Of a stretch of 64,000 nt of DNA, positions 33,561-44,654 are shown piece after piece. The position numbers were made by a program, and so were the translations under genes. This DNA comes from Polyodon spathula (Eukaryota; Chordata; Actinopteri; Acipenseriformes; Polyodontidae): the NCBI RefSeq assembly GCF_017654505.1, contig NC_054534.1, positions 41,594,726-41,658,725 of the forward strand, written 5' to 3'. A model generated the notes under the pieces. It did no database searches. It had not been told where the DNA came from and worked only from the letters and a program-made list of their open reading frames with translations. The number at the start of each line of letters is the position of its first letter. Positions within the stretch are counted from its first letter, which is position 1.

Positions 33561-34566
33561 ATTAGCTGTTAGATCCAGCAACAACAATGAAGGACACATA
33601 CAATTCAATAAGTATATGAAAACATAAACAAAACTATCTTATGATGAAGCATTTATATTTTATTAATACATCAATTATCATAGGAATAACAATTTTAGGT
33701 ATGATGCATAGCAACAACTTTATCTACTCTAATCAAATACATTAGAAAAGTGAATGAACTGAACAGCTGTATCTACTCAAATAATAATAAGCTAATCAAA
33801 TAGTAATAAGCACAGTTTACAATAATACTAATACAGCCAAACTTGATGGCAAGTTTATTTGTAGTCCCTTAAGTAATAAGTCCTTAGAGGATGGTTGTGA
33901 CACTACAAGGAGTGAGTGACAGTCCTCTGTGACAGGTTTGTTCTAACTTTCATGAAAAACACAAGCCAAGTTAGTAGAAACAATTGGGGCAGCCTTGGCC
34001 TCCACCGCTTTGCTAGTTGTGCCTATTTGCTTGGTGCTGGCCAAGGTTACTCCAACTGTTTCTTCAAACTTTTTTTTTAAATTTTAGCTTTATTTAAGCT
34101 ATTAACACATTTATGACAGTTGGTGTTAAGTGTTTTTGCAGTGTAACACCGCTAAATTATTATATAAATCGATCTCGGCAAAGTAACAGAAAAAACCTGA
34201 AAAAATAAGGCAATTGTTTTTACATTACGTACCCCATTGGTGCTTGCAGAAGGCTGTCTTGGCAAGTTGCTATTTCATTGGTCCATTATGGTGCTGTTCT
34301 ACAGTTATTTACAGTTTTTCATTGCAGGAAATGGTGAAAATAATGCAACAGAAGGAAGGTGCTGGCGAAAAATTAAGATACATACCGTACACATTTCTTT
34401 TGTGTTTCACTTGTGCAGCGAGCGGGCGGGGTCGATCACGGACATTGTTGACAAAGCATGTAAGCCCCCACTCTCCTGGAATAATCCATATATTAGGAAT
34501 GAATAGCTCACCTTCAAACTGTGAGCACCGGCTCTATCTTTATTATAAACACTTTCCTGTTAAATA
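33561..34566. other. No gene seen
   Basis: AT-rich DNA before the SINE. Overlapping plus-strand open frames at 34214-34909 run through the SINE and are not genes. Confidence 0.5.
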
Positions 34567-34570
34567 TACT

Positions 34571-34858
34571 GACGGGGGGCTCTCGAGTGGCACATCTGGT
34601 AAAGGCACTCTGAGTGGAGCACAGGAAGCACCCCATAGCCAGGAGGTTGATGGTTCGAGTCCAGGCTATCCTATTGCCAACCATAGACAGGAGCTCCAAG
34701 AGGGCAGCACACAATTGGCCAAGCTCCACCCAGAGGGGCAAGTGCCGTTCACAATGAGTCGTAGGTCAGGAGGGTGTAGTACGTGGTCACCATCGCCCGA
34801 ACATACATTCGACGGGTCGTACTCCCACCATCGTCACTCGTTATATACAGTTAAACCC
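34571..34858 (+). mobile_element. tRNA-derived SINE, 5' half
   Basis: Box A-like GTGGCACATCTGG (34587-34599) and box B GGTTCGAGTCC (34652-34662) mark the RNA polymerase III promoter. The body contains CCATAGACAGGAGCTCC and CACAATTGGCCAAG, which recur in the minus-strand copy at 7066-7378. The 3' tail is lost or diverged. Confidence 0.75.
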
Positions 34859-34889
34859 TCTTTTATTTTATTAACCTCTAATGATTTAC

Positions 34890-34899
34890 AAATATATAG

Positions 34900-34968
<69 letters not shown>

Positions 34969-34975
34969 TACTGAC
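34890..34975. repeat. (TA)n/(CA)n microsatellite
   Basis: Nearly pure TA dinucleotides followed by a short CA run. Confidence 0.9.
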
Positions 34976-35174
34976 AGTACACTTGCATCTTATACAACAA
35001 TAACTAAGTCTACATTTTTTTATTGGTCCGCATGCGTACCTGCTTGACATACTTACTTGACATACCAGTAAGCAATTTGTGTAGACTTTACTGCTAGTTA
35101 CTGATTTTGACTTTAGTTCAAAAGTATAAAAGCATAGCAATGGTAAAAACAAGAATGTACATTTCCCAAAACAC

Positions 35175-35420
35175 ACACACATAGTGTCCTCAAGATTCAT
35201 CCCCTCCTTTGTGTATGATAATGGAAGATAGTTTGTAATTGCAGTTGTCCACGTTAATTGTACTTTTGTGCACACCAGTGAACTTTACATCTTGTCGCTT
35301 TGTAATATTCCCGTTTGCTTTGTTTGCCAAAGCATAAGCTGGACTGCAAACATTCTTCCTGCTGACTGAAGGACTTTGCGTTTCATTAGTGTGAATTGTT
35401 GGCAGTAGCCACATCTGCCA
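35175..35420 (-). pseudogene. Ubiquitin-specific protease-like C-terminal fragment
   Basis: On the minus strand, the 74-codon open stretch 35414-35190 ends in YKLSSIIIHKGGDES, and GHY follows right after a TGA (35181-35237). With the stop counted as one residue, this fits the family signature Y-x-L-x-[SAG]-[LIVMFT]-x2-H-x-G-x(4,5)-G-H-Y exactly. That box carries the catalytic His of ubiquitin-specific proteases. The Cys box was not found, and the frame runs soon after into CA-repeat-derived sequence. Adjacent frames to 35745 may be more of the same gene after frameshifts. It could be a processed pseudogene, a decayed exon or a domain carried by a transposon. Confidence 0.4.
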
Positions 35421-35759
35421 CCATCAATGAGTGTCCATTTGTGCTCCATATGACTGACTGGTTCCAAACACATGGAATGTCTACCATCAGGTACATTCAG
35501 AGAGTAAACCAGCCCCACCTCTTGATTTGATGTTTGATGTGCACAGTACTGAGAGATAGTTGGTAACAAAAGTCCTGAGGGCTTGTTATGATCAAACCTC
35601 TGATTGGATGTGTGACTGTAAGTGTTCCCTTTGAACATGGTAGCTTTTGCTTTTCCTGAACGTTGGTGATGACTTGACTTACGAAATATAAATGATCTTT
35701 CACCACGGATCCTTTGTGCGTGTTGGTCTGCTTCAAGCTTCTCAACTGAGGGCAGTAAA

Positions 35760-36600
35760 GACCTGTCAGCCGGCTGTTATATATATAGTAGCGTTTTCAG
35801 GGTTCAAAGGATGGAGCCTGAAGCAGGGGTAATTCGTTAAGGCTCAAGCCAATTTTATTTTACAAATAAATACAATGAATAAAAGCAATGGAAGGGGAAA
35901 TGGGAGCAAAATAACAAATGCTGAACAATCCCTGTCTTGCTCTGGAACACGGCAACTTTTGCTAGTAACCGCACTTGCATTTTAGTGCTCTCTCTCAGAC
36001 ACCTGGACTGCAGCTCCACTCGGACCTTTATAACCTCCGGACCCCCGCCCCCACCTAACGTGGGACAACAGCTCCATTCAGGGTCTCCCAACACTCACAC
36101 TCACTCACATACCTCACAAATCACTCAGCCACTCACCTTGCATTGCCCTCTCCTAAAGACCCTCCCCCCCATGAACATGGCGATACAATAGCTTCGGTAG
36201 GATTGAATAGCAAGACAGGCAAATCAGAGACAAAATTCATTACTACAACGTGTGTCTAGTGTCATAGAGTTTTTGCCTTCCTCAATAGAAATGAAATTAG
36301 AAATGTTGTTTGTTTTCAGATATTAATTAAAAATAATGTATGCAGGTACTATAGGGCCACTAAGATGTACACACCTTAGTCACAGGGACACCCTGTTAAG
36401 TTAACTGCAGAATACAGGCATATAGGACCAAGGGACAAATATGTACAGTGAGAGGTGAATAGAATGTTCCATGGGCTGTTTGAGATCCCATTCAAGTGAA
36501 ATCCAATTGTGTTTCAAAGCCCAAAGGGACCTTGGTCAAGAATGTTACTACTAATTTGTCACAGAGGTTAGAATCATATTGTCGCATAACTCTCCCTTCT
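35760..36600. other. No gene seen
   Basis: Unassigned. CA-rich and C-rich patches at 36040-36170. Confidence 0.5.
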
Positions 36601-36639
36601 GGTTGTGCTCTCTTTGAAGGCCTCAAATGAGAATATTAC

Positions 36640-36863
36640 TCCTCTGCTGTGCCCTTTGATGTTCCTTGGGTGTTCAGAGGTGGAACAAGAGAGCGGGACA
36701 GTAAGAACTGAAACTGTTTGTTTTGGCCAACATACTATTTATTTTGAAAAGTGTTTTGTTCAACCTTTTTATTTAATTAATAACCTAGCGTATCACTCTT
36801 CCTACCCCAGTACTGTTTGTGTCTCTTCCTGGTCTGACATCACTACAAGCCATGCGGGTGACA
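36640..36863 (+). mobile_element. LTR 3' fragment
   Basis: GGTGTTCAGAGGTGGAACA, TTTTGGCCAACAT and the end CTGGTCTGACATCAC...GTGACA match LTRs here (compare 15000-15060 and 15800-15842). The 5' part and target duplication were not identified. Confidence 0.5.
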
Positions 36864-36889
36864 CTCTCTAAACACACCCTTTTAGCTAT

Positions 36890-36994
36890 AGGGTATCATG
36901 TGTAAAAAAAAAAAAAAAAAGTAACTTTTTTACCAGATTTAGCTTAAATCTTGTAATTTTTCCACAGATTTATAAATGTTGTGAATATAAAAAT

Positions 36995-37080
<86 letters not shown>

Positions 37081-37434
37081 GTGTACATTCAGATATAATT
37101 TGTAAATCTAGTTACAAGATTTAACATTTAGCTAAATGTATAACTGGCCAGCTAAATCTGGAGTTTATATGCAAAAAAGTTCTGCACAATTTGTGCTTTC
37201 ACGATTTGATTTTGATTGTAATGCTGATTGGGAAATAGGCAAATGTCAGCTATAAGAGCCAATCAAATCGTGTGAAAGCAAAAAGCGGACAGGGTTCATT
37301 TGCATACAAACTCCAGATTTAGCTGGGCAGTTAAATATTTAGCTAAATGTTAAATAGTGTAATTTGATTTATAAATTATATCTGAATGTACACATTTAAA
37401 ATTATTATTATTAGTTTTTACACATGGCACCCCT
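36890..37434. mobile_element. Large inverted-repeat MITE with (TA)n core
   Basis: The outer tips GGGTATCATGTGTAAAA and TTTTTACACATGGCACCCC are inverted. Inner inverted pairs include TGTACATTCAGATATAATTT against AAATTATATCTGAATGTACA (37082-37101 and 37376-37395) and AGCTAAATCTGGAGTTT against AAACTCCAGATTTAGCT. A (TA)n array of about 80 bp expanded at 36999-37080. No protein. Confidence 0.7.
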
Positions 37435-37904
37435 TACTTAGCATGCTCAGATCCTGTCCACGATACATTCTGCCAGTCACTACGCCACTTACTGCTATTA
37501 AGGTATATTCCATTTTTGAATAAATTAATCTGGAAATTATTAAATTATCTTATACAATCAGTATTATTTATTTATTTATTTATTTTTTAGAAAAATGCAC
37601 ACTTGGACATGCCTACATCACATAGAGGTAGGGCAGTAGTTCTTCAAAAGGGTACCATCCACAGCACAAAAGCCAAGCCTTCACTTTTATATTAGAACAA
37701 GTCTTCTGGGAAGTAGTGAGCTCTACTCTGTGGGACTAATCACACTGTGTGCCACCGTTCAAATATCACTCAAATAAAGTCATCAATTTTAGCTTGATTA
37801 CATTATTTTCCCTTATTATTCTACAGCTGCATGCTGATTGTTGCCCTTTTCCCCTCCCCTTTCCCTGTTCTGTTTTTTTTTTTATAAATGTCATTTGATT
37901 ATGA

Positions 37905-38400
37905 GAAAATAAACAGGAAGAGAGTTAGAACAGGTCCCTGCTTGTTTACCTGCAGCAGCTATTCCTGCCCGTGAACAAATGTCATGCAAATGGCGCTCTG
38001 GCAATGAGCTGCCAATCATGGCAGCTGGCATTCATGATGATTTGCTAAATCATTTAAAGAGGCATGCTTTACTAAATGAAAAATATCAGTGGCTTGGGCC
38101 CGTGTTTAAACATGGGACTGAGTTATTATCCCAGTGGGCCCCGGAGTGAAATGAAGACATCTTCCAATTAAAGCTGCAGATGAACCCAGGACAAGGCCTC
38201 TTTTTTTTCATAAAGACAGACAGATTATGACTTGGAAATAACAGCGACAGAGGCTTCCATTACAACCTGATTATGGTGATCTAATTCCCCAGAGCTGCGT
38301 CGAGGTTCAACTTCACATTTGAAGGTTTTTAATATCATTTCTCTGGGGTGAATGCTGAAGATTTATTAAACTCTATGAAGGGCTTACAGATCCAATTTAA
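37905..38400. other. Possible conserved noncoding block with octamer motif
   Basis: Balanced, high-complexity sequence holding a perfect POU octamer ATGCAAAT (37985-37992), the palindromic AATGAGCTGCCAATCATGGC region and TGATTATGG. It sits in the middle of the largest repeat-poor stretch. Conservation is inferred only. Confidence 0.35.
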
Positions 38401-40079
38401 GAGGATATACCGTAGGGCAAAACTGACAGGTGATAAAATACATTCCAAAATAAAAATGAAATAAAAAAAAAAGTTTACTAGAACTTTACTTTAGATAAAT
38501 TATTTAATTTTAATGCAAATCAAATAAGTTGTAAACAGCTTTAACTTATTGTATACCTAATGCTACTCATATGCAAAGCCATGTGAACAAAAATGTATGT
38601 GGTCTAGTAGTTAAGCACTTTTTTTTCTCAAATGACTACATTATTAATTTCAATATCATAAATTACAGAGTTTGTAGTAAGCATACAGCTTGAAAGTCAC
38701 CCATATTGGATGTTATATCTAATTATCAGATTCTGTCAAGAAAATCTGCCAAAATTTTAAATTGATTTTAAAAGTAGCATTTTAATCGTACAGTGTAAGA
38801 GCTAAACTCATTATCCCATCCATCCATTTTCTGTTTTGGCAATAAAGGAAATATTGTCAGATTCTCAAAATGTCAGCCCTCAAGAATCCTTTAAAGTCAT
38901 AAAGGATAAAATTTGATTTAATTAAAAAAAAAATTTAAAAAATTGGCTGTTGCCACCCTTCTGATTTCTATCATCTGGAAGTTAACTGATATATTATGTT
39001 AACACCTGGCAAGAAAATGTTTAACCTTCTATGACTGGATCTAATATGTTCTATATATACCCTTAAGCCAGTTCAGGTCCTCCAGGCTCTAAGTATTGTC
39101 TCTGTTACTTGTTTCCTGACAAGACAAAATGTGTCAAATACAGCTTTTTACATTAACAGTCCTCATCAGTGTTTTTGAAGAAATTTATCTGCTGGCCCTT
39201 GTCATTTTATATATATTCCTTAAACAACATATATAGTGAAATTAAAATGTCCAAAGCTTTTGCTCCATTAGAAAAATATCCTATATTCTAGTATAGTTCT
39301 GTCCAAATTACATTGTGCTCATATTAAATAACATTTAATCACTACAGGATTTTGCCAGAACTATACCATGGGTGCAGATTTGGCGCTATGGCACTAGATT
39401 ATAGCGCCAGGGTACCTCATATAGCACCAGCAACATTAAATTCTGGCTCCAGCAGACATGTTTATATATTTTTTAAATTCCTTAGCAACCATAGATGATG
39501 ATAGTTTCTCACTGGGTCTGGACTACTCACATGACCCACCCACAGTCATATACAAGAATGAAGGGTTGTGTTGTGTGGGAAGTTTAACTTCAGAAACTGG
39601 TTGCAAACATGTCTTTGCAGTGCACTTTTACCCAATTCTCAATTAAATCAGCAAGTCAAAAATGTATATGGGCAATAGTAGACTCAGCAGGTAACGATAA
39701 ATGCATTTTACATTTTTCAAATATTGTAAAATAATGTTTCGTGTTGCAAACCTCTTAATTTTACCGCAAAAGTTTAACATTTTGTTGATTAAAAAAATTG
39801 TTGTGGTTTGAATAGATGCATATAATCACAGATTAAAGTTAAAACCAGATTAATTGTTTTCACATTAATGAAACAAGGTCTGTCATCTTTGGTTTCTTAA
39901 TATTGCAAGTTTGGTCTTAAGCAATTAAACATTTAAATATACAGTGCACGATTGGGTCTAATACCGTTTATCACTAAATTAAACTAATTGAAGAGCAGGG
40001 GGTTGATATTTTATCACCAGTCGGCTATCTGATGATACACCTGTATACAGGTGAATTGGAAACTCAAACCAAATTAAAT

Positions 40080-40400
40080 GTTACCCTGTCTCCCTGGGCC
40101 AGTTTAGAATAATCAACAAAAGCATTAAGGTCGTAATTGCTCCTTCCCAGTCTGTGAATCTTGTGAATGAGGTGGCTGTACTGTGAGAGGTGACTGATTA
40201 TTTCTGTCTTTACGTGTAATATTTTTACCACAGGCAAAATAAAAAGAAAGGGAAACTACAGCTCGGTCTATACAATCATTCTATCAAACGCAATGCAGAG
40301 TCTGTCCATGCATAGATCAGAGACAGAGTGACCACCTGTTAGCACTTGTGCAGCAATCAATTACCCTGTGAAGTAATCAGGCCGGTTACACCAGCTTAAT
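40080..40400. other. Possible conserved noncoding block
   Basis: High-complexity sequence with homeodomain-like TTAATTGG and CAATCAATTACC words and no open frame or repeat signature. Inference from composition only. Confidence 0.25.
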
Positions 40401-41689
40401 TGGGTAAACTTTCCTTTTCTGAAAAAAAAAAAAAAAAATCACGACTTAAGACCCTTAAGCCATCAAAATTAACAAAAATATAATTCTAGTAATACATCAT
40501 AGGTCAGGAACTGATTCCTACAAAAACTGCCCATAATCCCTGATAACCTGCTTGACACCTTGTCACTAGAAGATGGAAATAACACCCCTATGCAAAGAGA
40601 AGATAGGAAAAAACCTTCTGAGGAAGAATACAAAACATAAAATACATAAAAAATTAAAAACAGAAATAAAATGCACCATCTTTATTGGCATAATACTGCA
40701 ATAATATCCTTCACATCTAGAATGACCAGACCGGTTTAGCCAATAAATTTTAAGTTTTATTGTGATAGTAGATGCTCTGGTATTTAAGGGGTTTTGTTTT
40801 GGTTATAGCTTTCTAGTTTTTAATTTCGTACGTGCATGTTCACATACTACAACACATACTACAGCAGCTGCCCCGGTTACAGGAGGAGACTATACAATAC
40901 CTCAGGAAAGTGAAGAAAATTTGCCCTGGCTTAATATCATATTGCTTTAATAGTTTCCCACTGTATTATTGATTAATCATTGATGCTTCTTCTTGAGTCT
41001 TCAGCGCCCAAATGTTTTTTTTTTTCTTATTGCTTAAAAAATGTAGTACAGTCCACTGAATTTGAAAAACATGCTGCACTAGCACAGCTTGGTAAGATGC
41101 TCCTGTTTCCCCTGCTCTGAACTGAGGGATCTCAGTGACAGCGTGCTAGATTCTACTAGGTTTCATTGTCCTCAGCTGGCAGGAATGTTCTTTATTAGAA
41201 CACTGGCCTTTACCAGTGAGTGTTTAATATTCAAAGTCAGTTAGGTTCAGGTGGTCTCAGCATTACAAAACCACATTGACAACTGGCACCATTATTAAAA
41301 TGAGCACTAGGAAATTCATGGCTTTATGTGTGAGTTTTATCAACTGGATAATGACAACAACGTATTTCATATATGTGAAGGGGAGAAACAGCAATTTTGG
41401 ATACACTTGAGGTGTATGCCAAATTAACATAGTATTAATTGACTGAGTTTATAACAAACTAGAGGTAGCACTATTATTCCTGAAAATAATCAATTTGCCC
41501 TTATGCTTTTTTATTCTGACATATGATTTACCCACCAGTGAGAAGGAATATGACTGTGCATCTGAAGTGGAAGAAAGTGATGTCATAGAGTTATTCTCAG
41601 AAACCTGTGGGAATAGATATGACAGATTCCACTGTATTAAAGGGACTTCTCAATGAGGCACTTACCAGCTGGAGCATGCCATGGTTTTA

Positions 41690-41762
41690 ATATTATTATA
41701 TATAGATTATATAATATAATATTATATATATATAGATATATATATATATATATATATATATA
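41690..41762. repeat. (TA)-rich microsatellite at Tc1 insertion site
   Basis: TA-rich tract ending exactly at the left tip of the Tc1 element, whose target is TA. Confidence 0.85.
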
Positions 41763-42596
41763 CAGTGCCTTGCAAAAGTATTCAGACCCCTGACCAATTC
41801 TCTCATATTACTGAATTACAAATGGTGCATTGCAATTTTGTTCTGTTTGATATTTTATTTTTAAACACTGAAACTCAAAATCAATTATTGTAAGGTGACA
41901 TTGGTTTTATGTTGGAAAATATTTTTAAGAAAAATAAAAACTGAAATAGCTTGCTTGCATAAGTATTCAACCCCTGTGCTGTGGAAGCTCCCAGTTTGCA
42001 CCGATGAAAGAAATTGCCCTAACGAGGACACAATTACCTTACCATTGGCCTCCACCTGTGAACCATTAAAGTTGCTGTCACATTTTCTGGATAAAAACCC
42101 CACTGTTGAAGGATCATTGGTAAGGTTGTGAATCTGAAGGAAAATGAAGACCAAAGAGCATTCTACAGAAGTTAGAGAAAAAGTAATACAAAAATATAGA
42201 TTAGGGAAAGGGTACAAAATAATATCCAAGTGTTTGGATATCCCAGTGAGCACAGGATCAATAATCAGGAAGTGGAAGCTTTATCACACCACCCAGGCAC
42301 TGCCAAGAAAAGGTCGTCCCTCAAAACTCAGCGCTCAAACAAGAAGGAGACTGAAGCCACAGAGAGGCCAACAATCACTTTGAAGGAGCTACAGAGTTCA
42401 GTGGCTGGGAGTGGAGTAATGGTGCACCAGTCAACCATATCAAGAGCTCTGCATAACACTGGCCTGTATGGGAGGGTGGCAAGAAAGAAGCCGTTACTCA
42501 AAAAGTACCATCTGAAAGCACGTCTGGAGTTTGCCAGAAAGCATGAGAGTGACCCAGCTGCGATGTGGGAAAAGGTTTTATGGTCAGATATGACCA

Positions 42597-43024
42597 TGTG
42601 GCAGAGCAAAGCTCTGCCCTTTTTAAATTGGCAGGGATGGGGTTAATTTCCCCTACCTGCCTGGGTTTATTATGTTCAGGTGGCTGGGGTTGATTAGTTG
42701 ATTAGGTTAATTAACGATCAATCAGCGCCCAGCCACCTGACATAAAAGGAGGCCTCTGCTTCTCATTTGGGAGGAGGGAGCTGAGGAAGCAGGTTGGTTT
42801 TGTTTGGTTGTCTTTTGAATTTTCTAAATCCAGTGAAGGCATTGCCCAGCCTGGAAATTTTTATTTTTATAAGTTTTTTTTTTTTGTTTGTTTGGTTATT
42901 TGTGTTTAAACATCATTATTTTTGCCCTTGTGCCTTTTTATTTTGTGTTTATTTATAATAAAAGTATATATTTTTTGAACTGCAGTCTGTCTCTGGGCCT
43001 CTATCCACTCGCCAGCCTGCCACA
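42597..43024 (+). repeat. 5' LTR of family-4 element
   Basis: 428 bp. U3 hairpin TCAGGTGGCTGGG/CCCAGCCACCTGA (42676-42688/42728-42740) is followed at once by CATAAAAG (42741-42748). AATAAAA near 42957 is the likely polyadenylation signal. It differs from the 3' LTR by several small indels, including about 9 bp in the hairpin loop. Confidence 0.9.
42676..42748 (+). promoter_or_regulatory. LTR U3 hairpin plus TATA box (family 4)
   Basis: 13-bp perfect arms around a TTGATTAG-rich loop, directly abutting CATAAAAG. Confidence 0.6.
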
Positions 43025-43026
43025 TT

Positions 43027-43044
43027 TGGTGTTAGTAGTTGGAT
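43027..43044 (+). promoter_or_regulatory. Primer-binding-site-like sequence
   Basis: TGGTGTTAGTAGTTGGAT begins 2-3 bp after the 5' LTR. It resembles the TGGTGTCAGAAG-type sites that many LTR elements use to pair with a tRNA 3' end. Confidence 0.5.
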
Positions 43045-43056
43045 AGTGCCACCTAG

Positions 43057-43593
43057 AGGATCAGATCAGTTTTTTTATTTTTCTTTTGGAATTTTTGGGA
43101 ATTTTTTTTTAAGAAGAGCAGACAGTGGCAAAGGCAGGACAAGCAGCAGCTGAAGAAATGTAAGCTGCTGCAGCCACTGCTGGAGGACCCGGCCAGCCTC
43201 TTCCCTCGGTGTTCCTGGTGTGGGAAGGAGGACCATTGTTGGTGGTCCTGCCCAGATGTGCCACCGGCAAACTGGTGTGGCCGGTGTGAGGAGGACAGCC
43301 ACAACTGGGCAGGATGTCCCTACAACCAGGCCCAGGAAGAGGTGCAATATTCATCCCGGGCATCAGGGGCCACCACACTACCTCCAGCACCACCACCTTC
43401 ACCACCGTCCCAGGAGATCTGGGACTGGTTGATGCACCCTGAGGCAGACCTCGTCCATGATCTCCCCATAGTTATCAACATACTGTGGCGTCGAGATGGG
43501 GAGAGGTGGGAACAGTGGGAGGAACAACACCACCCAGAGTCCTTCCCAGAAGTTGCCCTCATGGTGATTAATTACCTGGCGGTAGACATGTGA
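43057..43593 (+). pseudogene. Gag-like ORF with two CCHC zinc knuckles
   Basis: The frame is open from 43057 to the TGA at 43591-43593 and lacks an in-frame ATG. It has a basic/Gln-rich start (RQWQRQDKQQLKKCK) and the knuckles CSWCGKEDHCWWSC and CGRCEEDSHNWAGC, both Cx2Cx4Hx4C. A Pro-rich linker and an acidic, Trp-rich tail (IWDWLMHPEAD...WRRDGERWEQWEEQHH) follow. Zinc knuckles of this type bind RNA in retroelement nucleocapsid proteins. Past the TGA the same frame continues DAPVTPIKREELP..REPEREEE, so the ORF was once fused to the Pro/Glu repeat that follows. The stop and later frameshifts show decay. Confidence 0.7.
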
Positions 43594-44225
43594 GATGCCC
43601 CGGTCACTCCAATAAAGAGGGAGGAGCTGCCTTCCCGAGAGCCAGAGAGGGAGGAGGAGCTGCCTCCCCCAGAGCCAGAGAGAGGAGGAGCTGCCGTCCC
43701 CAGAGAGGGAGGAGGAGCCGCCGTCCCCAGAGCCAGACAGGGAGGAGGAGCCACCGCTCCCAGAGCCAGAGAAGGAGAAGCCACCGCTCCCAGAGCCAGA
43801 GAGGGAGGAGGAGCCGCCGTCCCCCAGAGCCAGAGAGGGAGGAGGAGCCACCGCTCCCAGAGCCAGAGAGGGGTAAGGAGAAGCCACCGCTCCCAGAGCC
43901 AGAGAGGGGTGAGGAACCGTCGCCGCTCCCAGAGCCAGAGAGGGGTGAGGAACCGTCGCCGCTCCCAGAGCCAGAGAGGGGGGAGGAGCCGCCACCGCTC
44001 CCAGAGCCAGAGAGGGAGGAGAAGCCACCGCTCCCAGAGCCAGAGAGGGGTAAGGAGAAGCCACCGCTCCCAGAGCCAGAGAGGGGTAAGGAGAAGCCAC
44101 CGCTCCCAGAGCCAGAGAGGGGTGAGGAGCCGTCGCCGCTCCCAGAGCCAGAGAGAGAGGAGCCGCCGCTCCCAGAGCCAGAGAGGGAGGAGCCGCCGCT
44201 TCCAGAGCCCAGAGGGGAGGAGCTA
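43594..44225 (+). repeat. PEPERGEE coding minisatellite
   Basis: About 15-20 units of 27-39 bp built on CCAGAGCCAGAGAGG(G)GAGGAG. In one frame they read PLPEPERGEEPSP and variants. Unit lengths that are not multiples of three break the frame in the early part. The antisense frames give long Gly/Ser-rich open frames (43399-44100 and 43604-44290) that are mirror products. Confidence 0.85.
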
Positions 44226-44640
44226 TGGCCCATAGATGCCTGCCTTGTACCGCCCAGGGATACCATGTCCGCTCTGCTCAGGGATGACACATTCGCATCG
44301 CCTGGGGTTGCCTGCTGCTTTGCATCGCATAGGGTTGCCTGCTTCTCCGCATAGCTTGCGACTGCTGGTGTCTCCTTTTTGTTTTCTAGGGTTGCCGAGG
44401 GTCCGCCGCCGCCGCCTCCGCCACCAGAGGGAGCCGAGCGGCCGTCGCTGCCGCCTCCGCCACCAGAGAGAGTCGGGCCGCCGTCGCCTTACTACCTTGG
44501 AGATCCGGGGCCCCCTCAACCAAAGAAGGCTTGGGGGCTCCAACATCAACCCTGTCCACCATAACAGCCCACCCAAGGGACATAATTGGACTCTTGGGGG
44601 GAAGGGGGGAGTTGGCTGATTGCGGCCGGTGTACGTTGTA
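44226..44640 (+). other. 3' internal region of family-4 element
   Basis: Contains GCATCGCCTGGGGTTGCCTGC-type words shared with 10920-11090, then two near-identical CCGCCTCCGCCACCAGAG stretches (near 44410 and 44450). Open frames on both strands lack a known domain. Confidence 0.6.
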
Positions 44641-44642
44641 CA

Positions 44643-44654
44643 TGGGGGGAGGTG
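44643..44654 (+). promoter_or_regulatory. Polypurine tract
   Basis: TGGGGGGAGGTG immediately precedes the 3' LTR, the position where plus-strand DNA synthesis starts in LTR elements. Confidence 0.6.

Larger units (their letters stand above)
37440..41689. other. No gene seen (4.2 kb)
   Basis: No open frame of note and no mobile-element landmark, in contrast to neighbouring DNA. Two high-complexity blocks (37905-38400 and 40080-40400) are listed separately. The remainder is AT-rich unassigned sequence. Confidence 0.55.

Noticed and set aside
34214..34909. 231-codon plus-strand open frame
   Set aside because: It runs through a SINE and microsatellite flank, and its composition does not look coding.
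43594..44225. CRISPR-like regular repeats
   Set aside because: Units are contiguous without unique spacers and encode PEPER-type repeats; vertebrate context.
43399..44290. Long minus-strand Gly/Ser-rich open frames (228-233 codons)
   Set aside because: They mirror the Pro/Glu coding repeat on the plus strand. Periodicity keeps all frames open, and there is no start context or domain.
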